In this document: positions 22,991-35,079 of the stretch, piece by piece
Layout: every line of letters begins with the position of its first letter
Numbering within the stretch: position 1 is the stretch's first letter
DNA from: Neolentinus lepideus HHB14362 ss-1
Lineage: Eukaryota > Basidiomycota > Agaricomycetes > Gloeophyllales > Gloeophyllaceae
Length of the DNA: 64,000 nt
NCBI GenBank assembly: GCA_001632425.1
Contig: KV425583.1
Coordinates: 7,781-71,780 of the forward strand
Direction: 5' to 3'
Made by a program: the position numbers and the translations under genes
The notes under the pieces: model-generated
Databases searched by the model: none
Told to the model about the DNA's origin: nothing
The model's input: the letters and a program-made list of their open reading frames with translations, nothing else

Positions 22991-25900
22991 TCAATGCGAA
23001 GACCGAACCGAACCGACCGCGCGCGCCTCCCAACAGCACAGCAAGGTTTCGTATCATATCACATCGATATCATGTCATGTCATCCACCGCAAAACTACGT
23101 GATTTGCGTACTTTGACAAAGCGCTTCAGGGCGTGGCGATGGCGGTGGAACAGATGGCACGAGGCACGAGGGATCCGCGAATGGAAAGAGTGGCGGGAGA
23201 CGTGGCGCCATTCAGTCGTCGGCAACTTGCAGTACCCAAGAAGACCACGCGAACATCTCTGCGTTTTTGATTCGCTGCGGCGCGCGGCGATTGGTATCAA
23301 GGGCGCTGCGTGGAACCCTGGTTCAGCGTGGTGGCGCAAGTTGAGTCAGCCCTGGAGAGTACTTCACGTCCAGCAGGACTTCTGCGTGCCATGCGAGACC
23401 TTTTCATGTTCAGTGCGGCCTCTGTGAACTAGACTAGATCAATAAATGGCTGCCAACAGCGACCTAGATTCACAGTGTACACCTACTATGCGTCGCGCAC
23501 GCGTGAATCGCTCCATTTCCCGACGGCCCGAGCACGTCGTCGGCAACTTGAGCGCGCCCCACGCGGAGCCAAGTAAAAGAGACTTGGAAAATTCCGTAAC
23601 CTTGCGTCTGCTCGCAGGATGCGCGGGAGCAAATCCGTGCACCTGGCGATATGCTGCCCAAATGTGGAAGGGAGGGAAGGTTTGGCCGACAGGATAGAGT
23701 ACTGGGAGGGTTCATTTTCTGGAAATTTTACTGTACACATGTGGTAGCCAGAGGAAAATCTCTTGGGAAAATGGATCATTTGTGTTCTATGACCGGAAGT
23801 TCATGCATGTCATGAGCAAGCAATTTTGAGTGTTAGAAATCGGAAATCATCGGGTGCAATACTACGCCTTCCCACGCCACCATAGAAGTGATGGATAGGG
23901 TTAGGGGCACCGCAGGTCGTTGGAGCCCTGCATTTGTGAGAAGCACATAAGCGGAAGATGCTAACTTACAATTTTTTGTGACTGTGATCCTAGTTGAATG
24001 GGAGGCAGTAATTTTACTACTGAGTACGTGGGTGTATTCAATGTAATGATTGCCTGCCACATGCGTAGACAGAGTAAACGTTCGCGTTACAGCAAACTTC
24101 GTAGGCAGCGACACGATCCTTACCCTAACCTCTCGTCTCAAGCTAACCAGCAACGAGACCTTGCTGGCCTAGGCGCGGAGCTAACCATTTCTAATCCCAC
24201 CGAAACCAATCACCCATCAGACACTCAGAAGCGACCTATTCTCGTATGCAGCGGGCCGGCCGCGCCTTGCACGCCGGCAGACCAGCTACTGTGATCTCAG
24301 ATGTCAATGTAGATAACGAGGATAACCCCGTAGAATGACACTTTCCGTCAACGCGAATGGGAGCGCTGTTGACATGCGGGACGCAGTGATGGGGTACCGC
24401 CGAGGAAAGTCCTGTGGCCGAGGATCGTAGGAGGGAGTTGCCTCTGCTAGCAATGGTGATTAGAGGGGCATCGGAACTTTGCTTGTGAGCGATAAGGTGT
24501 GCATTAAGGCACGCTGAGGGAAAGCCACCGAATCAAAGCGCCGGAACAGTGCTTATAGCTGTGGAGGCGAAGAGGATAGTGTCGGAGGCGATGCAGCCCA
24601 GAACACGGTATTGCTCCAGCGGGCAAAGTAGGATCGACGTGGCCGACGCTAGAGCACTGATCCGAGCACCGCAATGGAGGGCTTCATTGAACTTCCCTGA
24701 TACCCCGATATCAGCGCCGCTACAACACTAGCCCGAACTCAAATCTTCCTCCAGGTACCGCAGAGGTCAGAACGCCGGAGTGATCAAAGTCGCTAGAGAA
24801 TAACGCCGAGTTGATAAAAAAACACAGGAACCGGGTCAACGTGCCTACTGGGGAGTGGGGACGTACTCCTGGCCAATGTATTTGAGTGTTGGGTGCCTGT
24901 GATCGTCGGCGTAGAACCTGCCCACCGCATGGATATCGCGAGCATAGCCTTCGCCGATAGGCTATGGGACGGATAGGCAAGACGCTTGACTTTACCCCGT
25001 AACCTCTATCATTGGAATGTGCGAGTGAGGTTTTCGATGGTAAGCAAGACAGCAATCTTCTGTAACTGCGGAACCGAATTATCATATCGAGGTAGTCGGC
25101 ACACTGTGCGACTTACCTTGAGCTTGACTGTGAACGAAAAAAAGGGCAACGTCGCAGATGGGAGTTTCAGTCACCTGACGACCTGCACTAGCCAGGTGAC
25201 TGAGCTAGTAATGTGGGGGGTCAAGCTCCAGTGACACAAATTAGTTACATCATCCAAACGTGTATCGTACAGAAGAACGTTCAACGGAAACAGTGATCGT
25301 ACTCACCTAGCTGGACACAATACACACAAATTTAACACAGCGCTTCCTCCGCGCTTGCCGGGTCCGTCGGCCGGCACTCTGCTCATCCCTGGCTGGAGTA
25401 ACGCACAAACGCCGAGAGGCGCATGCGTGCTGTTAATAGACTCTTGCACGCGGGCGCCGCAGAACGTGGGGGAGGAAAGTCCACCTGCTGGCTCGCGAAA
25501 AATTAAAGTATATAGTCAGGCCAACGTAACGCGAAGCCAGGCTAGGTGATTGGGTGTCAATGGACATGTCGATCCGTACCAAAGCCGCCCGTACGTTAGC
25601 TGCGAGTTAATAGTAATGTTGATCATGGGGGTCTAGGCCTGCGTGATGAAAGATACCGTCGGGAGTGCATGCAGTGTCTCGTCTGCGTGCTAACGTCGGG
25701 TCCGGCTGATTGGCTCGCGGCGGATAGCGCTGGCTGGAACGCAAAAGTGAGAATTACGCTATATAACCGAGAATCGCGGAGTTGAGGGACAGATCCCTGA
25801 GATACACTCAGTGCGCGCGACAGTTAATCTGCAGGTTAGTCAGTAATTTTATGGCGACGTTTGACGTGGCTCTCACCCCTTGCGCCTTAGTGACCTAAGA

Positions 25901-26659
25901 TTACGACCAGCAGACCTATCGATGCATCGGATGCAATACAATGTCCTGCACTTACGAAGGCCAAGTGAACAGCTGTGATCTGGTGTTGAGCTCATCCGCA
26001 TGCAACGGTGGGTCTATTCGCGCCTCCCTCTGAGAACGAGGAGGACTAGTACGTTATGACGAGCGCGGACCCTGACATTCTCATTTGACATTGCATATGT
26101 GTACTCCAAGTTGATGAAGGTGCCATTATTGCTTCCAGGACGTGCAAACGGAAGACCCATACCAATTTCACTCGCGTTCTGTGATACGCGGCATTGTGCA
26201 GCAGGGAGATAACTTTGTAATCCCTGCAAAGAGCGATCCTTGTTCCCTTCCGCAAAAGGAACAGGGATGGAGAGCACTGTTGTTGGTGAATTGGGACTGC
26301 CACCCGGGGGGACGGGATAAAAGACGCTGCAGCACATTGCGTTCCTCCCACTCGCTGTATCGCTACTCGCGACCGTCTACAGGTGAGTGTACAGACGCAG
26401 GCCGGAGAGCGGGACCGGCTACTGACGGCATTCCGGTGACGAATCAAGGCAGTTTCTTACCACGCGCCCTTTGCGTGGCTGTCCGATCGCTGCCACGAGA
26501 ACATCTCGGCAACGCGCGCCCCGAAGTACAACATCTCTCTTGCACTCAAGACATATCCGCTTCTCTTCTCGCTGCCTCTGCTGCCTGCGCTTTCCCCCCT
26601 GATTCCATCGCGCGCGCACAACGAAACATACGCGGATCTGTTGTTCGCCGGCCAGGGTA
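22991..26659. other. Gene-poor stretch upstream of the phosphodiesterase gene
   Basis: Mostly short overlapping open frames. Around 26470-26640 the plus strand has an open frame containing PYNISL-like and NETYADLLFAG segments. This could be a missed 5' exon of the phosphodiesterase gene, but no intron of normal length joins it in phase. Otherwise nothing recognisable. Confidence 0.4.
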
Positions 26660-28827
26660 ATGTGCCTCAAAGTCCACGGAAATCTGGGAACCCGCGACTC
26701 AAGACGGCGCAGCGTCGATGTCGGCGGGCTTGCGCTTGCTCTCGCCCAGGAGGGGCTCGGGCATGGCTGGGGAGGATGGGAGGACGAGGAGAGAGGCGAG
26801 GCAGAGTACGTTTCAGGTCTATCAGACTGGTGCACGGCGTCTGATATTGGCCTCAGATATGCCGAGCTACTCAGTGACATGTATACACATACCCAATCGC
26901 ACACTTCCGCTGATGGCACCGCGTCAGTATCTGCCAGGAACTTTATCTGTGTCTCTATACGTCCTCATTTTTTTCAATAGCTCCCCAAATGTACCTCTCG
27001 ATCCCGACGCACGTCTGCGCCTGATACGATCCCTCGACAGTTGGAACTTCGAGCCACACAAGCTGCAAGACGAGGAGCTCATATCATGTACTTTAATTCT
27101 ATTCGAATCTCTGTATCACATACCCGGTATGCAAGAGGACGTTGGTGTCTCATTACGTGAGTCAAGCTCCTGCTGTGACTCGATATGAACCCTGACCCGT
27201 TCCAGAACAACTGTCCGGTTTCCTGCACCATCTTAGACATGTGTATCGCCGGCAAAACTCCTATCACAACTTCCACCACGCACTCGACGTACTCCAGGCT
27301 ACCCACAATTTCCTCTACACCGCAAGTATCGTACCACCTGTATCCATATTACTAAACTTGCGCGACCGACCCTGGCGTCCAGACAAAAATGCCAGGCCGG
27401 ATCCACTTCTGACCTGTCTTACCAATGAAGATCTATTCGCCCTATATATTGCTGCGATCGGGCATGATGCGGGACATCCCGGCTTCACGAACAACTTCAT
27501 GGTCCGTACCGCGTCCGCGCTAGTCACCTTCCTGATTAACATTTCCTGCCAGAAAAACGCAAAAACGCCGCTATCTATGGTCTACGACGACAAATCGGCG
27601 CTGGAACAGATGCACTGCGCGCTACTGCTAACGCTCATGCGGCACCACGGTCTCGGCCACCTGCTTGATCGCCCCATACGCGGCCCTGCACTACGGCGGC
27701 TATTATTGCAGACAGTTCTTGCGACAGACATGAGCGTCCACTTCGAGTTCATGGACCTATTCAAGGACCTGCTCGCCGGTAAAGAGTCCGACGCTCGCAG
27801 ACGAAAGGTTCTGGTGTGCCAGGCGCTCATCAAGTGCGCCGATATTAGCAACCCTGTGAGTATCGTGCTCCATTTCACAACGTTATCAGTTAGTGTTGAA
27901 CGGCGCCACTAGTGCCGCCCGATGAGCGTCTCACGGCACTGGGCTGCTGCCTTGACAGAAGAGTGGCAGAATCAAGCTATTTTGGAGAGGCATCTAGACT
28001 TGCCCCCAACGGTGCAACCCTCAGACGATCCCTTGAGTGAGGCGCGCTCGCAGGTATGGTTCATTACCACGTTCGCGAAGCCTCTCTTCGATATCACGGC
28101 GTCTGGCGTGCCCGGTGCGTCCTAAACCTTGTATCCGTTCGTCTACTCACACGCTTACACTCTTATATCGGGATTATAAATAGATATGGGCCGCTTTGCG
28201 CAGCAGTGCTTGAGCAACTTGCGGACGTGGGAGGATCGGTGTGCGGAATTGAACGTGCATGAAGATGCTGTCCTCGAGCGCTCGTGCCGTTCGATGACGC
28301 CTCAAGACTATCTCACTGTCTTCCCGCTCACTCTGCCTTCGTACTTTCTTATGCCGCGAGTCTGGCGGACATTCCAGGACGCATCAACGTCGGACATCTC
28401 ATCCTCGTCGGATTCGCGCCCGTCGTCACCCACGAGATATACGGTCCATTTGACTACGACGGTGGCGGCGGTCTCACCCCCATCGCCGCCGGTGACACCT
28501 TCGGACTATTCCTCGTCCATCGTCTCGCCCCAAAGCGAGGTATTTGATTCATTGCACCCAAGGAGTGCGTCCCATGGGAGCCAAACAGGGAACGAGGCGA
28601 ATGCGGCGATCCGGGCTGCGTACAAGGCTGGTGTGAGGAAGAAGAAGAGCTTCCACAGGAATTCTTGGAATGCACCTGCTGCATCGTCGCTACCGGGAGG
28701 AGCAGCCACTGCACCGGATGTGACTGCTGATGTCGTCCCTCCGTCCCCTCGACTGCCAGGCCCAATCCCGCCTAGCTCTACCAAGCACCCAACCCCGCTA
28801 GTCACCAGGCACAACTCTGCATCGTAG
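26660..28827 (+). CDS. 3',5'-cyclic-nucleotide phosphodiesterase, class I (PDEase_I)
   Basis: Hydrolyses cAMP (and possibly cGMP) to the 5' nucleotide, ending cAMP/PKA signalling. Seven exons (26660-26805, 26857-26922, 26981-27156, 27206-27501, 27553-27855, 27913-28114, 28184-28827) sum to 610 residues. The catalytic domain shows RRQNSYHNFHHALDVLQATH, the metal site IGHDAGHPGFTNNF and the last metal ligand in KCADISNPCRPMSV; all HD-type ligands are present. N-terminal landmarks SVDVGGLALALA and DSWNFEPHKLQDEEL fit fungal high-affinity (PDE2-like) enzymes. The Ser/Pro/Thr-rich tail of about 160 residues after the catalytic domain looks disordered and carries an RKKKSF basic patch. The start at 26660 is the only in-frame ATG before VDVGG; an extra upstream exon is possible. 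Small introns of 49-69 nt are typical of the window. Confidence 0.93.
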
Positions 28828-29227
28828 CGCTGCTTCATGCTTCTTGTTTCGTTTCGATTTCTTGCTGTATCGCTATGTGCCTTGATTGCGGTGTTTTTTC
28901 GGTGTGCGCATATCCTATCTTCGGTCTTCGTTTTGCGTATATATCAGTAGGATGTATGGATACTCAGGTTAGGTTAGCCAGGTCTCAGCCTGTTGTAGAA
29001 CAGGTCCCACCCATCGAACATTGTTATAGCACTACCCATGTAAACTTGACACTCAATACTACATTCATCCCTCGGGTCTTAGTGTGAAGCGCAATTTACC
29101 CAGGCACCGTGTGAAGCAGCTAACCGATGACAGATCCCGATGTCGAGACGCTGTCTCGTGGACTGTCTATCATGTCCCTGGAGAAGGACACTAAGGAAGA
29201 TTCAGATTCTCCCAAGACGCGGAGACT
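28828..29227. other. Convergent intergenic region
   Basis: Lies between the 3' ends of the phosphodiesterase (plus) and the methyltransferase (minus). It should hold both polyadenylation regions. No further gene seen. Confidence 0.5.
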
Positions 29228-30241
29228 TTAAGAAGGAGCCAGGGAACGCAGCACGTCCTCAGACCACTTGCCTGTCCACCATCGACACATTGTCTTCCGT
29301 AACCCTAGGTTTTCCTTGTTGAGCCCGCTTCCGCTGACTGGTAGGGTTCCTAACCATTCGCTTTCTTCTTCGCCTTCCAACCATACGAGACCGCTGCGTT
29401 CTGCAGACTCCAGGAAGTTGGCGCAGACGGTAGGTGATGTGTACCTTCCTGCTGCAACATAGGTACGTGCGGTCGGTGATTTCCGGAGCAGAGATACCAG
29501 AGACGTGAGAAGGTCGGTGTGGGAAGCGTCAAAGTGCAGGAGATCGGAGAGAAGGACGATATTGTAGCCTGCGCTCGCGGGAGAAAGGTTACTGGTTAGA
29601 TATGTATATGAGTATTACTGTATCGATGGGAAGACCGCGACGAACTGACAGGAGAGGAGAGACGTCCGTTCCCCAGTCGTAGCCCAGAGAGCGGACATCG
29701 CAACCCGGTGATATGGCACCGTGATTGCGTTCGACACTTTCAGTGAGATTGCTCAGAATAGCTTCGTCTGGGTAATCCGTGATGACTACGAGAGCGGGCG
29801 GCTCCGCGAGCGTGGATGCGAGTAGAGATGGGACGGCACATCCAGCTCCCAGCTCAATCACTTAATATAGTCAACTTTAAGGATGGTATAAATTCTCGAT
29901 AGAAATATTACATACTTGTCTGTCCTTTAACGGAGATAATGCCTCTCTCGATATGTTCGGCAAGCAGTAACCCGGGAGAGAAGAATTGGTCCGCCATCAG
30001 AATATTTGCCTTGCCAATCAGTGTCAGTGTCATAAGGCTTCATTGGCACGAAATCCGTTCCTTACTTTCCCTTCCTACTTGCAATGTTCATCAAGGCAAA
30101 CTTCCTCGTATCGATGAAACTAACCCTGGGAGCCACTGTCAGGACGAGTGAACCATACGTTATCCGGTCTCTGTTTTCGTCGTCCTTGTCATCCTCATGT
30201 AGTAATCGTATTGAATCAATGAACGCGTCGTCATCCTCCAT
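29228..30241 (-). CDS. EFM7/Nnt1-like seven-beta-strand methyltransferase
   Basis: Predicted S-adenosylmethionine-dependent protein N-methyltransferase of the METTL21/Nnt1 group; yeast Efm7 modifies elongation factor eEF1A. Exons join in phase: MEDDDAFIDSIRLLHEDD...TVAPR; ANILMADQFFSPGLLLAEHI...; the SAM-binding motif I MIELGAGCAVPSLLASTL with the acidic motif VVITDYPDE; then GYNIVLLSDLLHFDASH, which matches the post-I/motif IV region of this family; and a C-terminal part ending SEDVLRSLAPS. Family length is typically 250-350 residues and this model agrees. The start at 30241 was chosen because MEDDDAF resembles related proteins. Coding-looking exons continue upstream on the same strand, so the gene could be longer or have a close same-strand neighbour. 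The substrate is unknown. Confidence 0.82.
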
Positions 30242-30305
30242 AGCAGAGCGGAAAGCTTCAGTTTTGGATGGAATACTATGATCGAACTTAAAGCGAAGAC
30301 GGTAC

Positions 30306-30800
30306 CTTTCCCACGCCACTGAGTGCTGAATCCAGTGATGGCGTCGTGTATATCAGTGTATATCAGAAGAAGAGTAGTTTCGGCTTTCGAATTTCGAAGT
30401 AAAATGCTATATTTCGAGGTCAGTATCTTCAATTCGTTCATACGGATAGGACTTGAAGGCGGTACTCATGAAATTCCTCGCCGAGAACTAATCTTCCTAA
30501 CACTCGCTTTCTTACCGGCCGAATGGGCACTTGTAGAACGAGCACCTTATTGTGTAAATACACAGCGCAAACATCGGCCTTGGACGAACACCGAAGCCGC
30601 ACTATCGTAGCTGTGAAGTTACCAACAAACCAAAGAGTCAGGAACGGACCGGACCATCATGACCAAGCGCGCAGTCTTGTTCTTTAATTCAATTGTGACC
30701 TTTCCATCCGTGATTAAATCTTCCAAGCCAGCATAATGGAAGGCGATCATCGGCTCAGAGTCTACGGTGCTTGCTCTTGTCCGGACTCCCACCAGGATGA
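30306..30800 (-). CDS. Coding-looking exons upstream of the methyltransferase, gene unresolved
   Basis: Exon-like blocks on the minus strand read EPMIAFHYAGLEDLITDGKV continuing to ARLVMMVRSVPDSL; ATIVRLRCSSKADVCAVYLH through VLVLQVPIRP; LGEEFHEYRLQVLSV; and ILLRNSKAETTLLLIYTDIH through QWRGK. They are separated by intron-like gaps with GT-AG ends. The amino-acid composition and alternating strands look like a real beta-rich domain. The last block can even be spliced in phase to the exon carrying the methyltransferase start, so this may be its N-terminal extension. Otherwise it is a small separate gene. I do not recognise the domain. Confidence 0.4.
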
Positions 30801-33101
30801 CATTTTCATTGTGCTCTTCGTTTGAGCATTATATAGGCACAGCACACTTACAGGCACAGCGCGCCTACGTGACAGCGGCGGACGACTGGGCAGATACGGA
30901 CATCCGCTGAGGCGCTGGTGGCACTGCGGGATCTAGAGTCTCTTATACGATAGGTGTAATGTCGTTTTCCACGGTGCCAAGGACTGTCATAGGAAAGCAA
31001 TGAGATAGAAATGTGACTGAATAGACTCACGAGAGAAGGGAGGGTCTGAAGGTTATGACTCGAGGTACGTCTGAGAATGAGACTCCGCGGGTTCGAAAGA
31101 AGCTGACAGAGTCTGCTAGTACCTTCGCAGACTCTGTTGAGATTGCAGGTGATTTTCCAACCCGCATTGATCACTCTGACGGATGAACAGAAGATCCAAT
31201 TCGTACCCTTGAGTCGAGCCTGGTTCGAAAGTGGTGGATAATAATCATGATTTCAGGGATTCACGCACTCCAGCAGATAGCATGCACCGTGTCTAGTTAG
31301 CTAGGCACAGCAGCAGGACTGATCATTGGTTCTGAGACCTGCGAGTACGAGATCCCAGTAATTGGTTCCTTTATCCGCGTATTCTGGACACAAATACGTG
31401 GAGAGTTGATGAGTAGCCGGGTCACCGGGACTGAGCCGTAAATAGACCGGACATACAGACTGACGCTGCCGATTTATTTCGAGATAGAGTCAGGGGCATC
31501 TCTTTGGATGGGCTAGCTCGAATGACTGTTGAGAGTGAAGTGAAGCGAGCTCGGGCTCAGACAGATGAAAGATACAGACGTACCATTCAAGTGCAATGAT
31601 GATATTACTGATTTTTGAGTCAGTAACTGGGACGAAATCTGCTTGGCTGACTTGCAAATTGCAAATCTTTGCCTGAAAATACCATGCCAGCCATGCCGGA
31701 ATACACAGTCCGGCAGGTTGGCTCGCACGTACGCACGTCCATGGTGCATGGTATGTCAGTCATGACCAGAGATCAGAAAGCAGAGACGCCACGAGGAGAC
31801 AAAGAGGTGATCTTTCCGGACAAGGGTATTTCCGATTATTATGGAATTGTTGTGGCACCTTACAACGTGCGTAGAACGCTGAGGATCATTTGTCACTGCA
31901 AAACGTGTACGACTTGTATAGTGGCACTTGTTCACGGTGAGAATGCGAGAGAGAAACATATCCCAGTTTGGGCCGGATGCGGATGCGTCTCGGCTGAGTC
32001 CGGTATAAATTTCCCACATCAGCAAAATCGTAGCGGCGCAAGCGCCAGTCCCCGACTCCATAGAAATTGCGTGGCACTAGCAATGTGTGAACTCTGTTAC
32101 GTCTTCGAGACTAAACAGAGGAGATCTGATTATTTCAAGGTAAACTACACGAGTTTATATACACAGAATAACTCCACTATGATATAAGACAAGAGAAATA
32201 TGAGTCAGAAGAATATCCAAGGCACAAGGTACAAAGTGGATTAAGTGGAGAATTACGACATAACTACGGAAAAGGGAACATGGAAAATACGAACAAATAT
32301 ACTGCTCTACAAATGAATGCGTAGTTTTTCATAGCTATTGTACAGTGTATAGTGAACATGAACGAGGATGAAAGTTGTTACAAGGATATTTATTAGAAGA
32401 CTCCGGTCCATTATCCGCATTGGACAAATCACAGTACTACATACATCGGTTTCAACACCTAAAGGTCCGTGGTCCCCATTAGACATTCACGACAGGCCGA
32501 CGAGCGAATAAAAGCATCACGACGACGGAGATAGCCGGGATGACTGCGCAGCGTACTTAAGTGAGTTTTTCACACGAAGCACTCGAGCGTATGTAGGACG
32601 CGTTCTCGTTTCTCCCTGACAGAACCCTCCCCCACTTACCGTGGGAGTCGGGGACGGCCAATGGTCTTACGGCGGTCTTACAATGCTTTTTATAGCTTTA
32701 AGAGACTTTAAGAGCCGGACTTGGCTGAATGGGTCTTATTCTCGTCTTAAAATGGGCGCTAAGTACCTAAAAGACACGTAAAAGATGACAATAAGAACCT
32801 TTAAGACCGGTTAAGCTAAGTCCCGGCCGTAAGACAGATTGCCGTTTTCCTGATGCAGGCCCGTCATTGGCCCATCACTGAGCACTGAGTGTGCAAGCTC
32901 ATCGATCAAGCGACTGTCATGCTGGCTGGCTCGGATCGTGGTTTCGAGCACCGGAAGTTACTACCAGTGCTACCTGGTCATCAAGGACTCTATCGACCAG
33001 CATCTGCGACGTCTTCGACGCTCGAGTGTATGCAGACGTCTATCAGATGTCATTACGACGAGAAAAATCCTCCTCCACAAGTGTATTTGTAGACTATTGT
33101 A
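30801..33101. other. Intergenic region with a candidate MITE
   Basis: No gene recognised. A plus-strand frame of 172 codons at 31669-32187 has cysteine clusters but no splice partners or known domain. A candidate small inverted-repeat element lies at 32655-32844. Confidence 0.4.
32655..32844. mobile_element. Candidate MITE-like element with imperfect terminal inverted repeats
   Basis: The left end CGGCCAATGGTCTTACGGC and the reverse complement of the right end, CGGCAATCTGTCTTACGGC, match with a few mismatches over about 20-25 bp. The interior (about 150 bp) is full of TTAAGA/TCTTAA motifs on both strands and has no coding capacity. No target-site duplication is evident, so the limits are approximate. 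Confidence 0.4.
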
Positions 33102-34583
33102 CTAATGCCCCGACCTGGCCCTCCTCGAACCCGGAGGCCTCTGTATATGACTCTTACTGATTGCACTGTCCTGAATATACCACAGTTCGATGGCGTTCCA
33201 GCAATTTTCACAAGGCCGATATATTGCCACATTATTCAGCATTGTTGAACTCGGAGGATCATTCTGAATGGCCTCCATGTGCTCCCAGACTTGGCGCGAT
33301 TCGAGCATGCTTTGTATTGCATCACTGGCCACGCCAACGCAAGGACCGATCCTTAGTGTCTCGAGCTTTGGGGCCAGGCATAGCCAGTCGCCATCATCAA
33401 GAAGCCTAGCCGAAAGAGCGTCGAAGATAGCGTCCGTGATGAAAGGGTACCATAGTTCACTGCCTTCTTTTAGAGTCATGGAGAGATATCGTAGTCCAGA
33501 AACCAAGGGAAGTGTTCCGATAATGTCAGCAGTATGTATCAATGACACGTCGACACAGAGTTTCTCGAGATTGCATTGAGATCGTTTGACCATGCCATAG
33601 AGAGGAGTGTGGTCCACGTCTGGTATGCCTCCACAGTCTACAGGTTGAATTTTCAAAGTGCGAAGAGCAGGAAGTGTTAAATAGTCGAAGAGCAAGTCAG
33701 CGAAAGGAGATCGGATCTGTAGAGCCTCTAGCCGGGGGACAGTTATATGAGGGTAATTGACAAATTCATCCGCGTATTCCAGGGCCAGTTCGCAGCAGAT
33801 GAGCTCGGTGCATTCCTTGAGAATTTGCAGACATCGACCAGGAAGGGCCCCGCTGACGACATTGAGATGCGTCAGATTTTTCCAAGGGAAAGGATCTGGT
33901 TCTGCAATGAATGGAAATCCAATACTATGAACAGCGAAACGTTGAAGTTGCGGCGCAGACTCAAAGACCGTGAGTTCATTCGTGAGTACGGCACCCGCAT
34001 TGGTGATTCCAATTTCCAGAGTTTCCAAGTAGTCCAAAGTCGATGCTTGGAGCTTTTTCAAAGACGCGAAGGAAGTGGTCCTACCAGCGAGACTCAGCTC
34101 CCTCCAGCGGGTGGCGAAGGGAATTATGGCGTCAAGACAAGGTCCGACATCGCAGCGGTTGGCCTTTGACATTAAAGCAATAGTCAACGGGAGTGCCCCA
34201 GAGCGAGATAGCCAAGAAACGAGGCCGCCAGAGTAGTCAAAGCGTCGCCGTTTGAGATCCAAGCAGATAGAACACCAGAGATGAGGCGTCGAATGTGCAA
34301 TCTCCCGCCAGAGGCCACATACTTGACTGACCAACAGCGGAGCCTCTGCTGCACTTGGAACGACGATACCCGATTCAGAAAGGCATTCCCCGAATATTTG
34401 CGACATCAATTCCGAGGGCATCCTATGCGTGAGAGGAACGAGTGATGGCAAATTGCTCCCTAGACATGAGAACGATGCAAAAGGGTCACTCTGGTCTTCG
34501 AAGGGGGTGGCAGTGCATGAAGGCGTTAGCTTATCAGTACCTGCTGTCATGTCTAAACTAGTCGTCAAGAAGGTTGTCAACAT
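33102..34583 (-). CDS. F-box domain protein, intronless
   Basis: A single open frame of 493 residues. Near residue 50-95 it has HRMPSELMSQIFGECLSES followed by APLLVSQVCGLWREIAHSTP and LWCSI. This is the standard Agaricomycete F-box-like signature ('LPxELxxxIFxxCL ... LxxVCxxWRxIAxSTPxLW'). The rest has irregular leucine-rich repeat-like segments (LSLAGRTTSFASLKKLQAST; LPALRTLKIQPV; APKLETLRIGP), suited to substrate recognition. F-box proteins recruit targets to the Skp1-Cul1 ubiquitin ligase. Mushrooms encode hundreds of such genes, many young and intronless; its specific target cannot be predicted. The first Met (34583) or the second (34550) could be the true start. Confidence 0.9.
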   Translation of the reverse strand: MLTTFLTTSLDMTAGTDKLTPSCTATPFEDQSDPFASFSCLGSNLPSLVPLTHRMPSELMSQIFGECLSESGIVVPSAAEAPLLVSQVCGLWREIAHSTPHLWCSICLDLKRRRFDYSGGLVSWLSRSGALPLTIALMSKANRCDVGPCLDAIIPFATRWRELSLAGRTTSFASLKKLQASTLDYLETLEIGITNAGAVLTNELTVFESAPQLQRFAVHSIGFPFIAEPDPFPWKNLTHLNVVSGALPGRCLQILKECTELICCELALEYADEFVNYPHITVPRLEALQIRSPFADLLFDYLTLPALRTLKIQPVDCGGIPDVDHTPLYGMVKRSQCNLEKLCVDVSLIHTADIIGTLPLVSGLRYLSMTLKEGSELWYPFITDAIFDALSARLLDDGDWLCLAPKLETLRIGPCVGVASDAIQSMLESRQVWEHMEAIQNDPPSSTMLNNVAIYRPCENCWNAIELWYIQDSAISKSHIQRPPGSRRARSGH

Positions 34584-35079
34584 CTTCCAGTGACTCCGCT
34601 ATGCACCTAAGGACGCACTGGGTACAGCTTGCAAAGGAGAAGGACGTAAATTGTTGGTCTAAGCCGAGAGGGAATATTCCATCTTCCGAGCTTCCTCTTA
34701 TACGTTATGGATACTGAACCACCACTTTCGCTTTGGCTATTCAGTGGCGCAAGCATTTGGAGGTCAAAGTGTGCGTATTTCGTTCTTGCCACAGCGGGTT
34801 AGCCACAGGAGTTAGAGAAGCCACTCTAGTGTGGCACCGCCTGTAGAAAAGAAGGTCAATAGGACATATACATGGACACTCCTGGACGGAGTGCACTCCA
34901 AAATATTTTAGCAATCCCCCTGTATACCTTAGGACGGATTGGCCTCATCGTGTCGTCAATTGATCCTTTAGCTACGGAGTATTATCCGTGTTCTGAGGTT
35001 AAGCTTGGGGGCTGTTTCCGAATAGTATCGTGTGCTTCGTACCTGCCAGTGTCATGGAGACGGTAAGCAGGCTATATTA
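34584..35079. other. Intergenic region left of the Tc1-like element
   Basis: No gene recognised. Ends with the TA dinucleotide (35078-35079) that forms the target site of the adjoining element. Confidence 0.4.

Noticed and set aside
23100..23430. Trp/Arg-rich plus-strand frame near the duplicated segment
   Set aside because: Unusual composition without homology or splice context; probably chance.
31669..32187. Plus-strand frame of 172 codons with Cys clusters
   Set aside because: Cysteine spacing fits no zinc-binding family I know; isolated in a gene-free region.
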